NCBI GenBank assembly: GCA_913044155.1
Contig: CAJWNF010000010.1
Span: forward strand, 1 to 10,396
Origin: an uncultured Gammaproteobacteria bacterium
Lineage (GTDB): Bacteria > Pseudomonadota > Gammaproteobacteria > PS1 > Thioglobaceae
Direction of reading: 5' to 3'
DNA length: 10,396 nucleotides
Positions 1 to 6,695 of the stretch are shown here, in pieces; the first letter of the stretch is position 1; each line of letters opens with the position of its first letter. A program made the position numbers and the translations under genes. The notes beneath the pieces were generated by a model. The model made no database searches and was not told the origin of the DNA. It saw only the letters and a list, made by a program, of their open reading frames with translations.

Positions 1-450
1 CAGTTTCTGGAAAATAGAAATAACCCTGATTTTTTTGAGCCAGTTCCAAAGTTAGAAGACAACATACCAGTTAAAGAAAAAAATGAGGGGGTTTACACGG
101 TTTCTTTCAAAGGCCAGTCATATACTGTTAGTGTTTCAACTGGTGGTGATATAGAATCAATAAATATTGCCTCTGGTACCCAAGATGTAGCACCAAGTAA
201 GGAGACAGCTACTGCGAATTCAAATCTCTCTAGCAATACGGAAGAGATTTGTGCCCCTCTTTCTGGAATCGTCTGGAAGATTCTGGTAAGTCCTAATCAG
301 AGTGTGAATGAGGGAGATACCTTGTTAATTTTAGAAGCAATGAAAATGGAAACTGAAATTAAGTCTACTCATTCCGGCTCGGTATTTAGTGTTAATGTCA
401 AAGAAGGCGACTCAGTTAGTGTTGGTCAGGCACTATTAACTTTAGCCTAA
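1..450 (+). CDS. oadA: Oxaloacetate decarboxylase alpha subunit, C-terminal part (5' end outside window)
   Basis: This is the last 149 residues of the biotin-dependent carboxyltransferase subunit of the sodium-pumping oxaloacetate decarboxylase. The subunit moves CO2 from oxaloacetate to biotin, releasing pyruvate, in the cytoplasm at the membrane complex. The reading frame is open from base 1 to the TAA at 448-450. The first residues (FLENRNNP, then FEPVP) match the end of the conserved carboxylase/OadA domain. A Ser/Thr/Asn-rich linker covers about residues 58-82. A biotinyl domain follows (about 83-149) with [11 protein letters not shown] and the biotinylation motif EAMKMET, whose acceptor lysine is codon 343-345. 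Pyruvate carboxylase or acetyl-CoA carboxylase carriers share this motif, but the oadB gene two bases downstream settles the assignment. The catalytic carboxyltransferase barrel, and probably the gamma subunit gene oadG, lie to the left of the window. Confidence 0.93.
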   Translation, partial: QFLENRNNPDFFEPVPKLEDNIPVKEKNEGVYTVSFKGQSYTVSVSTGGDIESINIASGTQDVAPSKETATANSNLSSNTEEICAPLSGIVWKILVSPNQSVNEGDTLLILEAMKMETEIKSTHSGSVFSVNVKEGDSVSVGQALLTLA

Positions 451-452
451 CC

Positions 453-1583
453 ATGGAGCAGTTAAATTTACTCTGGATAAATACTGGGCTATATCAAATG
501 CTATGGGGCCAAGGGTTGATGTTGTTGGTTGGTCTTCTTCTTATTTATCTGGCAATTGTAAAAAAATTCGAACCACTATTACTTCTACCTATAGGGTTTG
601 GTGCAATTTTAAGTAATATTCCGGGCGCAGGTTTGGCTGTTGGGGATGGAATTTTGCACCTTTTCTACCAAGTAGGTATTGAGTCCGGCGCTTTTCCATT
701 AATTATTTTTATGGGTGTTGGAGCCTTAACAGATTTTGGCCCTCTTCTTGCAAATCCAAAAACATTGTTGCTTGGAGCGGCCGCCCAGTTTGGTATTTTT
801 GCCACCCTTCTTGGCGCAATTGGATTGACATCTTTAGGTATTTTTGATTTTAGTCTGAAACAGGCTGCAGCTATAGGGATTATCGGCGGAGCTGATGGTC
901 CAACTTCTATTTATGTTGCCTCGATTCTTGCGCCAGAGTTGTTGGGCGCTATCGCAGTCGCCTCTTATTCTTATATGGCACTAGTACCACTGATTCAGCC
1001 ACCTATTATGAGAGCATTTACGACATCAAGTGAGAGAAAGATTAAGATGGTGCAGTTGCGAGATGTATCCAAGACAGAAAGGATTGTTTTCCCAATAATT
1101 TTATTACTACTCGTTGCCCTCCTACTTCCAGATGCGGCGCCATTATTAGGTATGTTTGCTTTTGGTAATCTCATGAAGGAGTCCGGAGTTGTTGACCGCT
1201 TGAGCGACACTACTCAAAATGCATTGATAAACATTGTAACTATTTTCCTTGGTTTGGCGGTTGGCTCAAAGCTTATGGCTGATAAATTTTTACAACTTGA
1301 TACCTTGGGCATCCTGCTTTTGGGTCTGGTGGCTTTTGCGATTGGAACAATGTGCGGACTATTAATGGCAAAATTGATGAACGTATTTAGCAAAAATAAG
1401 GTCAACCCATTAATTGGTTCGGCTGGTGTTTCTGCGGTACCAATGGCTGCCCGTGTTTCAAATAAAGTAGGCCTTGAGGCAGACCCACATAACTTCTTGT
1501 TAATGCATGCAATGGGACCAAATGTTGCCGGTGTAATTGGTTCTGCAATTGCTGCAGGTATTATGATTCAGTTCCTAGGATAA
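453..1583 (+). CDS. oadB: Oxaloacetate decarboxylase beta subunit, sodium-pumping membrane protein
   Basis: OadB is the inner-membrane subunit that decarboxylates carboxybiotin and couples this to sodium export. The protein has 376 residues and about nine to ten hydrophobic segments, shorter than the Klebsiella protein (about 430) mainly at the N-terminus. The key motif GGADGPTS lies at 145-152. With a constant offset of 55 from Klebsiella numbering, the residues known to matter for sodium coupling are all present: D148 (D203), Y174 (Y229), N318 (N373), G322 (G377) and S327 (S382). The C-terminal [18 protein letters not shown] block is typical of the family. The start ATG lies two bases after the oadA stop with no Shine-Dalgarno sequence, so translation is probably coupled to oadA. 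The gene ends only three bases from the convergent lolD end. Related methylmalonyl-CoA or glutaconyl-CoA decarboxylase beta subunits are similar, but the neighbouring oadA favours oxaloacetate. Confidence 0.95.
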   Translation: MEQLNLLWINTGLYQMLWGQGLMLLVGLLLIYLAIVKKFEPLLLLPIGFGAILSNIPGAGLAVGDGILHLFYQVGIESGAFPLIIFMGVGALTDFGPLLANPKTLLLGAAAQFGIFATLLGAIGLTSLGIFDFSLKQAAAIGIIGGADGPTSIYVASILAPELLGAIAVASYSYMALVPLIQPPIMRAFTTSSERKIKMVQLRDVSKTERIVFPIILLLLVALLLPDAAPLLGMFAFGNLMKESGVVDRLSDTTQNALINIVTIFLGLAVGSKLMADKFLQLDTLGILLLGLVAFAIGTMCGLLMAKLMNVFSKNKVNPLIGSAGVSAVPMAARVSNKVGLEADPHNFLLMHAMGPNVAGVIGSAIAAGIMIQFLG

Positions 1584-1586
1584 GCC

Positions 1587-2264
1587 TCATATAATTGAAA
1601 GTTTTTGATTTTCCAGTGTAACTATTCTATCCATTTTATTGGCTATTTCATGGTCATGAGTCACTACTAAAAGAGATAAAGTATTGTTCTTGTTTAATTC
1701 TAGAATTAACTCCAGTATTTCTCCTGAACATTCTGCGTCAAGGTTGCCTGTTGGTTCATCAGCTAAAAGACATTCCGGGTTTGATACGATGGCCCTAGCC
1801 ACAGCAACTCTTTGACGTTCACCGCCTGATAACTCTGAAGGTTTATGATTTATACGATGCTCAAGGCCTACTTTTGTTAATAGTTCTTCTGAATATGCGA
1901 GCGCGCTACTTTTGTTATCCCCTTTGATAAGCAAAGGTAAGCAGACATTGTAAAGAGCTGAAAAATCATTCAATAGGTGATGAAATTGATAGACAAAACC
2001 GAAAGTTTTGGCGCGCAACTGAGTGCGAGACTCTTCTTTTATTTCAGAAATATTTATACCATTAATAAGCACACTTCCAGAGGAAGGCTTTTCAAGTCCT
2101 CCAATGAGATTTAATAGTGTTGACTTGCCACATCCTGATTTTCCTAATACAGCAACAGTTTCTCCAGGCGACAGAATAAAGTCTAAATTGTTCAGTACAG
2201 CAGTTTCTTTATTGCCTTCCGTGTAAGAAAAGCCAAGTGATTGACATTCAATAATATTATTCAT
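1587..2264 (-). CDS. lolD: Lipoprotein-releasing ABC transporter ATP-binding protein LolD
   Basis: LolD is the cytoplasmic ATPase of the LolCDE-type exporter, which extracts outer-membrane lipoproteins from the inner membrane and hands them to LolA. The 225 residues are a complete ABC ATPase. It has Walker A GKSGCGKST (41-49), Q-loop Q93 within YQFHHLL, signature LSGGERQR (145-152), Walker B LLADEP (166-171) with catalytic E170, the D-loop after TGNLD, and switch histidine H203 in VTHD. The YQFHHLLNDFSALYNV stretch is close to E. coli LolD and separates it from FtsE or MacB ATPases. Walker A has GKSGCGKST where LolD more often has GSSGSGKST, a harmless-looking change. The start overlaps the end of the upstream lolC gene by 8 bases, which indicates a coupled two-gene operon read leftward. 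Confidence 0.96.
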   Translation of the reverse strand: MNNIIECQSLGFSYTEGNKETAVLNNLDFILSPGETVAVLGKSGCGKSTLLNLIGGLEKPSSGSVLINGINISEIKEESRTQLRAKTFGFVYQFHHLLNDFSALYNVCLPLLIKGDNKSSALAYSEELLTKVGLEHRINHKPSELSGGERQRVAVARAIVSNPECLLADEPTGNLDAECSGEILELILELNKNNTLSLLVVTHDHEIANKMDRIVTLENQKLSII

Positions 2265-3495
2265 ATCTTAACACTTCTGAAATGTTAACCTTGCCGGCAC
2301 GTTTTGCTGGGTAAATTGCTGCAAGAATAACTAATACAAATGAACCGACCATCACACTTATCACATCGCTATATTTGATTTCAGAAGGAAAACGGTTGAT
2401 ATAAAAAACATCTTCTGGGAAAAATTTAAACCCAATGATTTTCTCAATAAATGAAATCACAGACTCAATATTTAGTGCCAGTAAAATCCCTAGAATTGTG
2501 CCAATAACAATACCAATAAGTCCAATGCCAAGCCCTTGATAGAAGAACACCTTGACGATTCTTTTTGGGGTCATGCCGATCGTTCTAAGGATTGCAATGT
2601 CTGACCTTTTGTCAGTTACAACCATGACCATCATGGAAACGATATTAAAAGCGGCAACCGCAATGATTAATGAAAGAATAACGGCAATCATTTGTTTTTC
2701 TAGATTAAGCGCCGCTATAAAATTTCTTTTTTGCTCCATCCAGTCGACACCATAATAAGATTCTTGCCCGATTGTCTCGACGATATTATCAGTTATTGTA
2801 TCTGCTTTAAACAAGTCATCTACTTTGAGACGTATGCCTGATATATGAGTATCCAAACTGAACAATTCCTGAGCGTCATATAGATGGATAAAAGCCAAGT
2901 TATTATTGTATTCACTCAAGCCGGCATTAAATATCCCAGTTATTTTGAAAGACAGTGATTTTGGCATTAGTAAGCCGATCGAATTTCTGCTTGGCGCAAT
3001 CAGTGCTATTGAATCGCCGACACCTGCGCTTAGCATTGTTGCTAGACCAATTCCAATTATTACAGAGGGAGATTCTTTTGAAAGATCTAACTTGCCGTAT
3101 TTGATGTCATTTAGTAAAGTAGAAGTTTTAATTTCATGTTCTGTAACGACTCCTCTAACGCTAACCCCTTGTGATAAACCGTTCAGAGTCATCAATGCAA
3201 AATCTTCAACGTAAGGGGAAGTGTCGACTATATGTTCGTTAAGCTTTATCTTTTTATTGATATCTTCCCAATCCTCTAGGGTGTTGTTATGTCCGGTTAT
3301 ATAGGCATGTGATATCGCATTCAAAACTCGGCTTCTTAATTCTTCATGAAAACCATTCATGACGGATAACACTGTAATTAATGCCATAACAGCTAAAACC
3401 AGGCTCACCATTGAAACCCCTGAAATAAAGGAAACAAAGCCTTTTTTACGGTTAGAACGTAAATATTGCTTAGAAATATGAAATTCAACACTCAT
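2257..3495 (-). CDS. lolC: Lipoprotein-releasing system transmembrane protein, LolC/LolE family (possibly LolF-like)
   Basis: This is the permease subunit of the lipoprotein export complex in the inner membrane. The 412 residues follow the family plan. There is a short cytoplasmic N-terminus (FHISKQYLRSNRKKGFVSFI), a first membrane segment at about 20-46, and a periplasmic domain at about 47-265. Three more membrane segments sit at about 266-294, 316-345 and 374-397, and the C-terminus is YPAKRAGKVNISEVLRYE. The cytoplasmic coupling region DKRSDIAILRTIGMTPKRI (295-313), between the second and third segments, is the site expected to touch LolD. By eye the periplasmic region 206-228 (DAQELF...SGIRLKVDD) resembles E. 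coli LolE more than LolC, so the C symbol reflects gene position rather than subtype. No second permease gene lies next to lolD. A single protein acting as a homodimer, as described for LolF in some gammaproteobacteria, is possible, or lolE may lie elsewhere. Confidence 0.92.
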   Translation of the reverse strand: MSVEFHISKQYLRSNRKKGFVSFISGVSMVSLVLAVMALITVLSVMNGFHEELRSRVLNAISHAYITGHNNTLEDWEDINKKIKLNEHIVDTSPYVEDFALMTLNGLSQGVSVRGVVTEHEIKTSTLLNDIKYGKLDLSKESPSVIIGIGLATMLSAGVGDSIALIAPSRNSIGLLMPKSLSFKITGIFNAGLSEYNNNLAFIHLYDAQELFSLDTHISGIRLKVDDLFKADTITDNIVETIGQESYYGVDWMEQKRNFIAALNLEKQMIAVILSLIIAVAAFNIVSMMVMVVTDKRSDIAILRTIGMTPKRIVKVFFYQGLGIGLIGIVIGTILGILLALNIESVISFIEKIIGFKFFPEDVFYINRFPSEIKYSDVISVMVGSFVLVILAAIYPAKRAGKVNISEVLRYE

Positions 3496-3518
3496 GATGA
3501 GAATATTTTGTCATACTT

Positions 3519-3547
3519 ATTGTTTTAAAAGTAATTAAAGCTTTCAA
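3519..3547 (-). promoter_or_regulatory. Candidate sigma-70 promoter for lolC-lolD
   Basis: In the 53-base gap between the divergent genes lolC and lpxK, the minus strand reads TTGAAA (3547-3542), a 17-base spacer, then AACAAT (3524-3519). These match the sigma-70 consensus at 5 of 6 and 4 of 6 positions. The predicted start point near 3512 would give a leader of about 17 bases before the lolC ATG. The -35 box would abut the lpxK start codon. Two poor hexamers in AT-rich DNA can arise by chance, so this is tentative. Confidence 0.33.
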
Positions 3548-3548
3548 A

Positions 3549-4517
3549 ATGTCGTCCCATTTAACCTCAAAAAGAAAAAATAATTTATTTTTTATGAACT
3601 ATCTATTGTTGCCCTTGTCGGGGATATTTTATTTATTGGTTCAGCTTAGGTTTTGGTTATATGAGGTCGGCTTCCTTAAGATATTTATCAGTAAAATTCC
3701 AGTCATTGTTGTAGGCAATATAACCGTTGGCGGGACCGGCAAGACGCCAATCGTTATAGCTATGGTTAAGCATTTTGAATCTAAGGGAAAGACTGTTGGT
3801 GTAGTATCCAGAGGCTACAAAGGAGATTATTCGCATGAAATTTTGGAAGTTACTAGCTCAACAGACCCTCAAGAGTGTGGAGATGAGCCAGCACTAATAG
3901 CGCAAAATACAAATGCAAAAATTGTTGTTGCCAAAAAACGCTCAGAAGCAGTAAAGCACTTATCAAACAATGAAAAAGTGGATGTAATTATTAGTGATGA
4001 TGGTCTACAACACTATGCTATGGGTCGTGATATCGAGATTGCAGTTATTGATGGAATGAATCGCTTTGGCAACGGTTTTCTTCTTCCTGCAGGACCTCTT
4101 AGGGAGCCAGTTAAGAGGTTGAAATCTGTTGACATAATTGTAAATAATGGCGCAAGTCAAGACGGTGAGCTGAAATGTGAGATTAAGGCTGAAAGCTTTG
4201 TAAATATAGCTAATGAGGAGTCTCAACCGCTCACTTACTTTAAAGATAAAGAGTGCTATGCTGTTGCTGGTATTGGAGACCCCACAAAATTTTTCAAATT
4301 ACTTGATGATCTAGGTGTGCGATCAAAGAACAAGGCTTTTGTCGATCATCATAAATTTGTTGCCGAGGATTTTGCTTTTGCAAAAGACTATCCCGTCATA
4401 ATGACTTCTAAGGATTGTGTAAAATGTAGGCATTTTGCGACAGATCAGATGTGGTATTTATCGGTTCATGCTGAATTGAATTCAGACTTTTACCAACAGT
4501 TGGAGTCTAAGTTATGA
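3549..4517 (+). CDS. lpxK: Tetraacyldisaccharide 4'-kinase LpxK
   Basis: LpxK phosphorylates the 4' position of the lipid A disaccharide precursor with ATP, the sixth step of lipid A synthesis, at the cytoplasmic face of the inner membrane. The 322 residues contain an N-terminal hydrophobic membrane-associating helix (about 18-37). The family P-loop GNITVGGTGKTP follows (56-67), then SRGYKG (87-92), GDEP (111-114), the DDGLQH block (150-155) and FLLPAGPLREP (177-187). All are hallmarks of LpxK. An in-frame ATG at 3594 (residue 16) would also leave a family-like N-terminus, and neither start has a clear Shine-Dalgarno sequence. I keep the upstream ATG because E. coli LpxK also has about 15 residues before LLLPLS. 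In many gammaproteobacteria msbA or exbBD precedes lpxK. Here it is first in its operon, divergent from lolC, and its stop overlaps the ycaR start (ATGA). Confidence 0.95.
   Translation: MSSHLTSKRKNNLFFMNYLLLPLSGIFYLLVQLRFWLYEVGFLKIFISKIPVIVVGNITVGGTGKTPIVIAMVKHFESKGKTVGVVSRGYKGDYSHEILEVTSSTDPQECGDEPALIAQNTNAKIVVAKKRSEAVKHLSNNEKVDVIISDDGLQHYAMGRDIEIAVIDGMNRFGNGFLLPAGPLREPVKRLKSVDIIVNNGASQDGELKCEIKAESFVNIANEESQPLTYFKDKECYAVAGIGDPTKFFKLLDDLGVRSKNKAFVDHHKFVAEDFAFAKDYPVIMTSKDCVKCRHFATDQMWYLSVHAELNSDFYQQLESKL
4502..4505 (+). promoter_or_regulatory. Shine-Dalgarno site of ycaR
   Basis: GGAG lies eight bases before the ycaR ATG at 4514, inside the last codons of lpxK. It is the clearest ribosome binding site in the window. 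Most other genes here lack a recognisable one. It supports the reality and start of the very short ycaR gene. Confidence 0.6.
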
Positions 4518-4684
4518 TTGATAAAGATTTATTAAAAATGCTAGTGTGCCCGAAATCAAAGGCTCCCTTAAAGCAAGTTGGCGAGGAGTTGATTTGTGAA
4601 GAAAGTCAGTTAGCCTATCCGATAGAGGATGGAGTGCCAGTCCTCCTTGTCGAAGAGGCTCGCAAGATTAAGCCAAAAAAATAA
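4514..4684 (+). CDS. ycaR: Trm112 family small protein, YcaR-like
   Basis: This 56-residue protein begins MIDKDLLKMLVCPKSKAPLK and contains LAYPIEDGVPVLLVEEAR (33-50). These match E. coli YcaR and the Trm112-like domain family, small zinc-ribbon-like proteins that in other settings activate methyltransferases. The role of bacterial YcaR is not established. Its position between lpxK and kdsB is the same as in E. coli and many relatives. The first family motif CPxC is reduced to C12-P-K-S, and the only other cysteine is C28, so a four-cysteine zinc site is not possible within one chain. Related proteins with CPVTKGPL-type motifs also lack the second cysteine. The ATG overlaps the lpxK stop (ATGA), the TAA shares one base with the kdsB ATG (TAATG), and a GGAG ribosome site precedes it. 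Translational coupling across the operon is therefore likely. Confidence 0.9.
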   Translation: MIDKDLLKMLVCPKSKAPLKQVGEELICEESQLAYPIEDGVPVLLVEEARKIKPKK

Positions 4685-5421
4685 TGGAATTTTCCGTCAT
4701 TATTCCTGCCAGATACGCTTCGAGTCGCTTACCGGAAAAGCTACTTAGAGATATTGATGGAAAAACACTCATAGAGCATACCTATTGCAACGCCATTAAA
4801 AGTGGCGCTAAGCGAGTGATTATAGCAACCGATGACAAGAGGATTAAGTCTGCTGCAGATTCATTTGGCGCTGAAGCATGTATGACTAGTGTCAGTCATC
4901 CAAACGGCACTTCTCGATTGTCAGAGGCGGCTAATCTGCTCGGCCTTGAAGACAGTGAGATTGTTGTAAATGTTCAGGGAGATGAGCCGTTGCTTAGCCC
5001 AAGAGTTATAAATCAGGTAGCAATGAATATACAAAAAAGCGACATGCAGGTGGCTACATTATGTGAACAAATAAAGACAGAGGGGCTCTATTTTGATCCA
5101 AATTGTGTCAAAGTTGTCTATAATTCACGCGGCAAAGCATTGTACTTCTCTAGATCACCAATTCCTGCTTTTAGAGAGGCTTCAACGCCAGATCTAACTC
5201 TTTGTTATCGACATATAGGCGTCTATGCATATCGAGCTGGCTTTTTGAGAATATATGCAGAATTAGATATATCACCAATTGAAATGGCTGAAAAATTAGA
5301 GCAACTTACAATACTCAACGAGGGCTTTGAAATCCATGTTGAGCCAGCTTGCGACGCTACCGGTGTCGGCGTTGATACTGAAGAGGATTTAATTAAAGTG
5401 AAAAAAGAATTAGGAAGATGA
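4684..5421 (+). CDS. kdsB: 3-deoxy-manno-octulosonate cytidylyltransferase (CMP-Kdo synthetase)
   Basis: KdsB activates Kdo with CTP to give CMP-Kdo and pyrophosphate in the cytoplasm. CMP-Kdo is the donor for the inner core of lipopolysaccharide. The 245 residues match the usual length. Visible motifs are the nucleotide-binding IIPARYASSRLPEKLL (6-21), ATDDKRI (48-54), MTSVSHPNGTSRLSEA (67-82), VNVQGDEPLL (95-104) with metal ligand D100, SRSPIP (156-161), HIGVYAYR (177-184) and the C-terminal TGVGVDTEEDL with metal ligand D231. The related 8-amino-Kdo enzymes (KdsB2) exist in a few bacteria, but nothing here suggests that variant. The start codon shares one base with the ycaR stop, and the stop overlaps the folD ATG by four bases. 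This ties Kdo activation to lipid A kinase in one transcript. Confidence 0.96.
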   Translation: MEFSVIIPARYASSRLPEKLLRDIDGKTLIEHTYCNAIKSGAKRVIIATDDKRIKSAADSFGAEACMTSVSHPNGTSRLSEAANLLGLEDSEIVVNVQGDEPLLSPRVINQVAMNIQKSDMQVATLCEQIKTEGLYFDPNCVKVVYNSRGKALYFSRSPIPAFREASTPDLTLCYRHIGVYAYRAGFLRIYAELDISPIEMAEKLEQLTILNEGFEIHVEPACDATGVGVDTEEDLIKVKKELGR

Positions 5422-6257
5422 ATATTATTGATGGAAAAAAAATAGCCAAACAGATTAGAGAAGATATCGCAAAAGAGGTCGAGACTTTTGAGCGACCACC
5501 AGGACTAGCTGTAATACTTGTGGGCGAAGATCCCGCATCGGCTGTTTATGTTCGTAATAAAGAACTTGCATGTATTGAGGCAGGATTCTTTTCTGATAAG
5601 ATTATCAAGTCTGAAAATACAACTCAAGAAGAGTTGTTGGATGAGATTGAGCGTCTGAACAATAATCCGCGTATTGACGGTATCCTAGTCCAGCTCCCTT
5701 TGCCATCTCACATTGATTCCAGTAAAGTTATTGAGCATATATCGCCAAACAAAGACATTGATGGCTTCCATAGCGAAAATATCGGCAAATTGACACAGAA
5801 TAAGTCAAACCTGCGCCCCTGTACGCCAAAGGGTGTTATGACAATGCTTGCCTCAATTGGCTGCGAAGTTAGAGGCAAGGACTGTGTTGTTGTCGGTGCT
5901 TCTAATATAGTTGGCAGGCCTATGGCGCTTGAATTATTGAATGCAGGGGGGACGGTTACAATTTGCAATAGCAAGACAAAAGATACAGCTGAAAAAACCA
6001 GAAGTGCGGATATTGTCGTGGTCGGTGTCGGAATTCCTAAACTGGTCAAAGGCGACTGGGTTAAGGATGGCGTGATAGTTATTGATATAGGCATTAACAG
6101 ACTGGATGATGGTTCATTGGTTGGAGATGTTGATTTTGATTCAATAAAAGAGAAGGCTGCGGCTATAACGCCTGTTCCTGGTGGTGTTGGTCCAATGACT
6201 ATTGCAACTCTTCTTGAAAATACAGTAATCGCCTACAAAGAAAATCAATCAAGTTAA
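5418..6257 (+). CDS. folD: Bifunctional methylenetetrahydrofolate dehydrogenase / methenyltetrahydrofolate cyclohydrolase
   Basis: FolD interconverts 5,10-methylene-THF, 5,10-methenyl-THF and 10-formyl-THF using NADP in the cytoplasm, supplying formyl groups for purines and initiator tRNA. The 279 residues are full length. The catalytic tyrosine-lysine pair is Y44 and K48 in SAVYVRNK. Other signatures are GILVQLPLP (88-96), NKDIDGFH (111-118), RPCTPKG (133-139), the NADP-binding loop GASNIVGRP (160-168), DIGINR (223-228) and PVPGGVGPMT (252-261). The ATG overlaps the kdsB TGA (ATGA), so it is translated with the envelope genes although it serves one-carbon metabolism. A functional link to the nearby purEK genes is through purine synthesis only, as those lie on the other strand. 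Confidence 0.96.
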   Translation: MNIIDGKKIAKQIREDIAKEVETFERPPGLAVILVGEDPASAVYVRNKELACIEAGFFSDKIIKSENTTQEELLDEIERLNNNPRIDGILVQLPLPSHIDSSKVIEHISPNKDIDGFHSENIGKLTQNKSNLRPCTPKGVMTMLASIGCEVRGKDCVVVGASNIVGRPMALELLNAGGTVTICNSKTKDTAEKTRSADIVVVGVGIPKLVKGDWVKDGVIVIDIGINRLDDGSLVGDVDFDSIKEKAAAITPVPGGVGPMTIATLLENTVIAYKENQSS

Positions 6258-6264
6258 TTGGTTG

Positions 6265-6270
6265 TATAAT
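6265..6270 (+). promoter_or_regulatory. Possible -10 element before the HEMIH protein gene
   Basis: A perfect TATAAT sits in the 54-base gap after folD, 41 bases before the next ATG. No good -35 hexamer lies 15 to 18 bases upstream and there is no TGN extension. In AT-rich DNA this may be chance, but it is the only promoter-like element that could serve the downstream gene independently of the folD operon. Confidence 0.3.
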
Positions 6271-6311
6271 TCAAGCGATTTTCTTAATTATTTCGTACTT
6301 TATTACTGGCA

Positions 6312-6689
6312 ATGTTATACATTCATGGTGGCAACTCAAAACAAAATAAACTAGCACGGCAAATATTTCACTTCTGCAGTGAAAGTTTATTTTCAGACCG
6401 TGAAGATCTTATTATTGATCTTTATATTAAGAAAGTCAGTAATGCTCTCGCTTGGACTGATTATGAAGGTAATGCTAAATTTAATATTGAAATTGAAGAT
6501 TCGCTAGAAAGGAGAGTCTTTATCGTCACTCTTTGTCATGAAATGATTCATGTAAGTCAATTTCTAAATGGAGAGAGTGTTAGTGAATCAGTTGCCTATG
6601 AGTTTGAGTCAAAGTTAGCTCATCAATTTTATGAAGAGGAGTTAGCAAATCGTTTTGAAGAAAGCTTGCTCCATATTAATGACAGCTAA
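6312..6689 (+). CDS. Hypothetical protein with HExxH zinc-peptidase-like motif
   Basis: I do not recognise this 125-residue protein as a named family. Its central feature is TLCHEMIHVSQFLNG (73-87), with HEMIH at 76-80. This is the classic zinc-binding HExxH in a hydrophobic helix, followed by Q83. A second helix with SESVAYEFESKLA (91-103) offers E97 or E99 as a third zinc ligand 17-19 residues later, as in minimal gluzincin-type domains. By eye it resembles small, uncharacterised HExxH proteins found in phages and bacteria. It has no signal peptide or membrane segment, so it is probably cytoplasmic. The C-terminal third is acidic and helical. The gene lies 54 bases after folD on the same strand and ends six bases from the convergent purK end. 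Codon choice looks like its neighbours. There is no strong ribosome site. Peptidase activity and substrate are unknown. Confidence 0.75.
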   Translation: MLYIHGGNSKQNKLARQIFHFCSESLFSDREDLIIDLYIKKVSNALAWTDYEGNAKFNIEIEDSLERRVFIVTLCHEMIHVSQFLNGESVSESVAYEFESKLAHQFYEEELANRFEESLLHINDS

Positions 6690-6695
6690 TAAATG

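Noticed and set aside
1573..1580. Palindrome TCCTAGGA at the end of oadB
   Set aside because: It is eight bases with no loop or T tract and lies within the last codons of oadB. Most likely a chance palindrome.
2906..3214. 102-codon plus-strand open frame inside lolC
   Set aside because: It is antisense to a well-supported LolC/E protein, with no domain-like sequence and no ribosome site.
4005..4226. 73-codon minus-strand open frame inside lpxK
   Set aside because: It is a shadow frame opposite the DDGLQH-containing region of LpxK, without independent support.
5708..6094. 128-codon open frame on the minus strand inside folD
   Set aside because: It is a shadow of folD in another frame. Its translation is Thr/Ile/Ser-rich and low in complexity, and the plus-strand folD has every catalytic motif.
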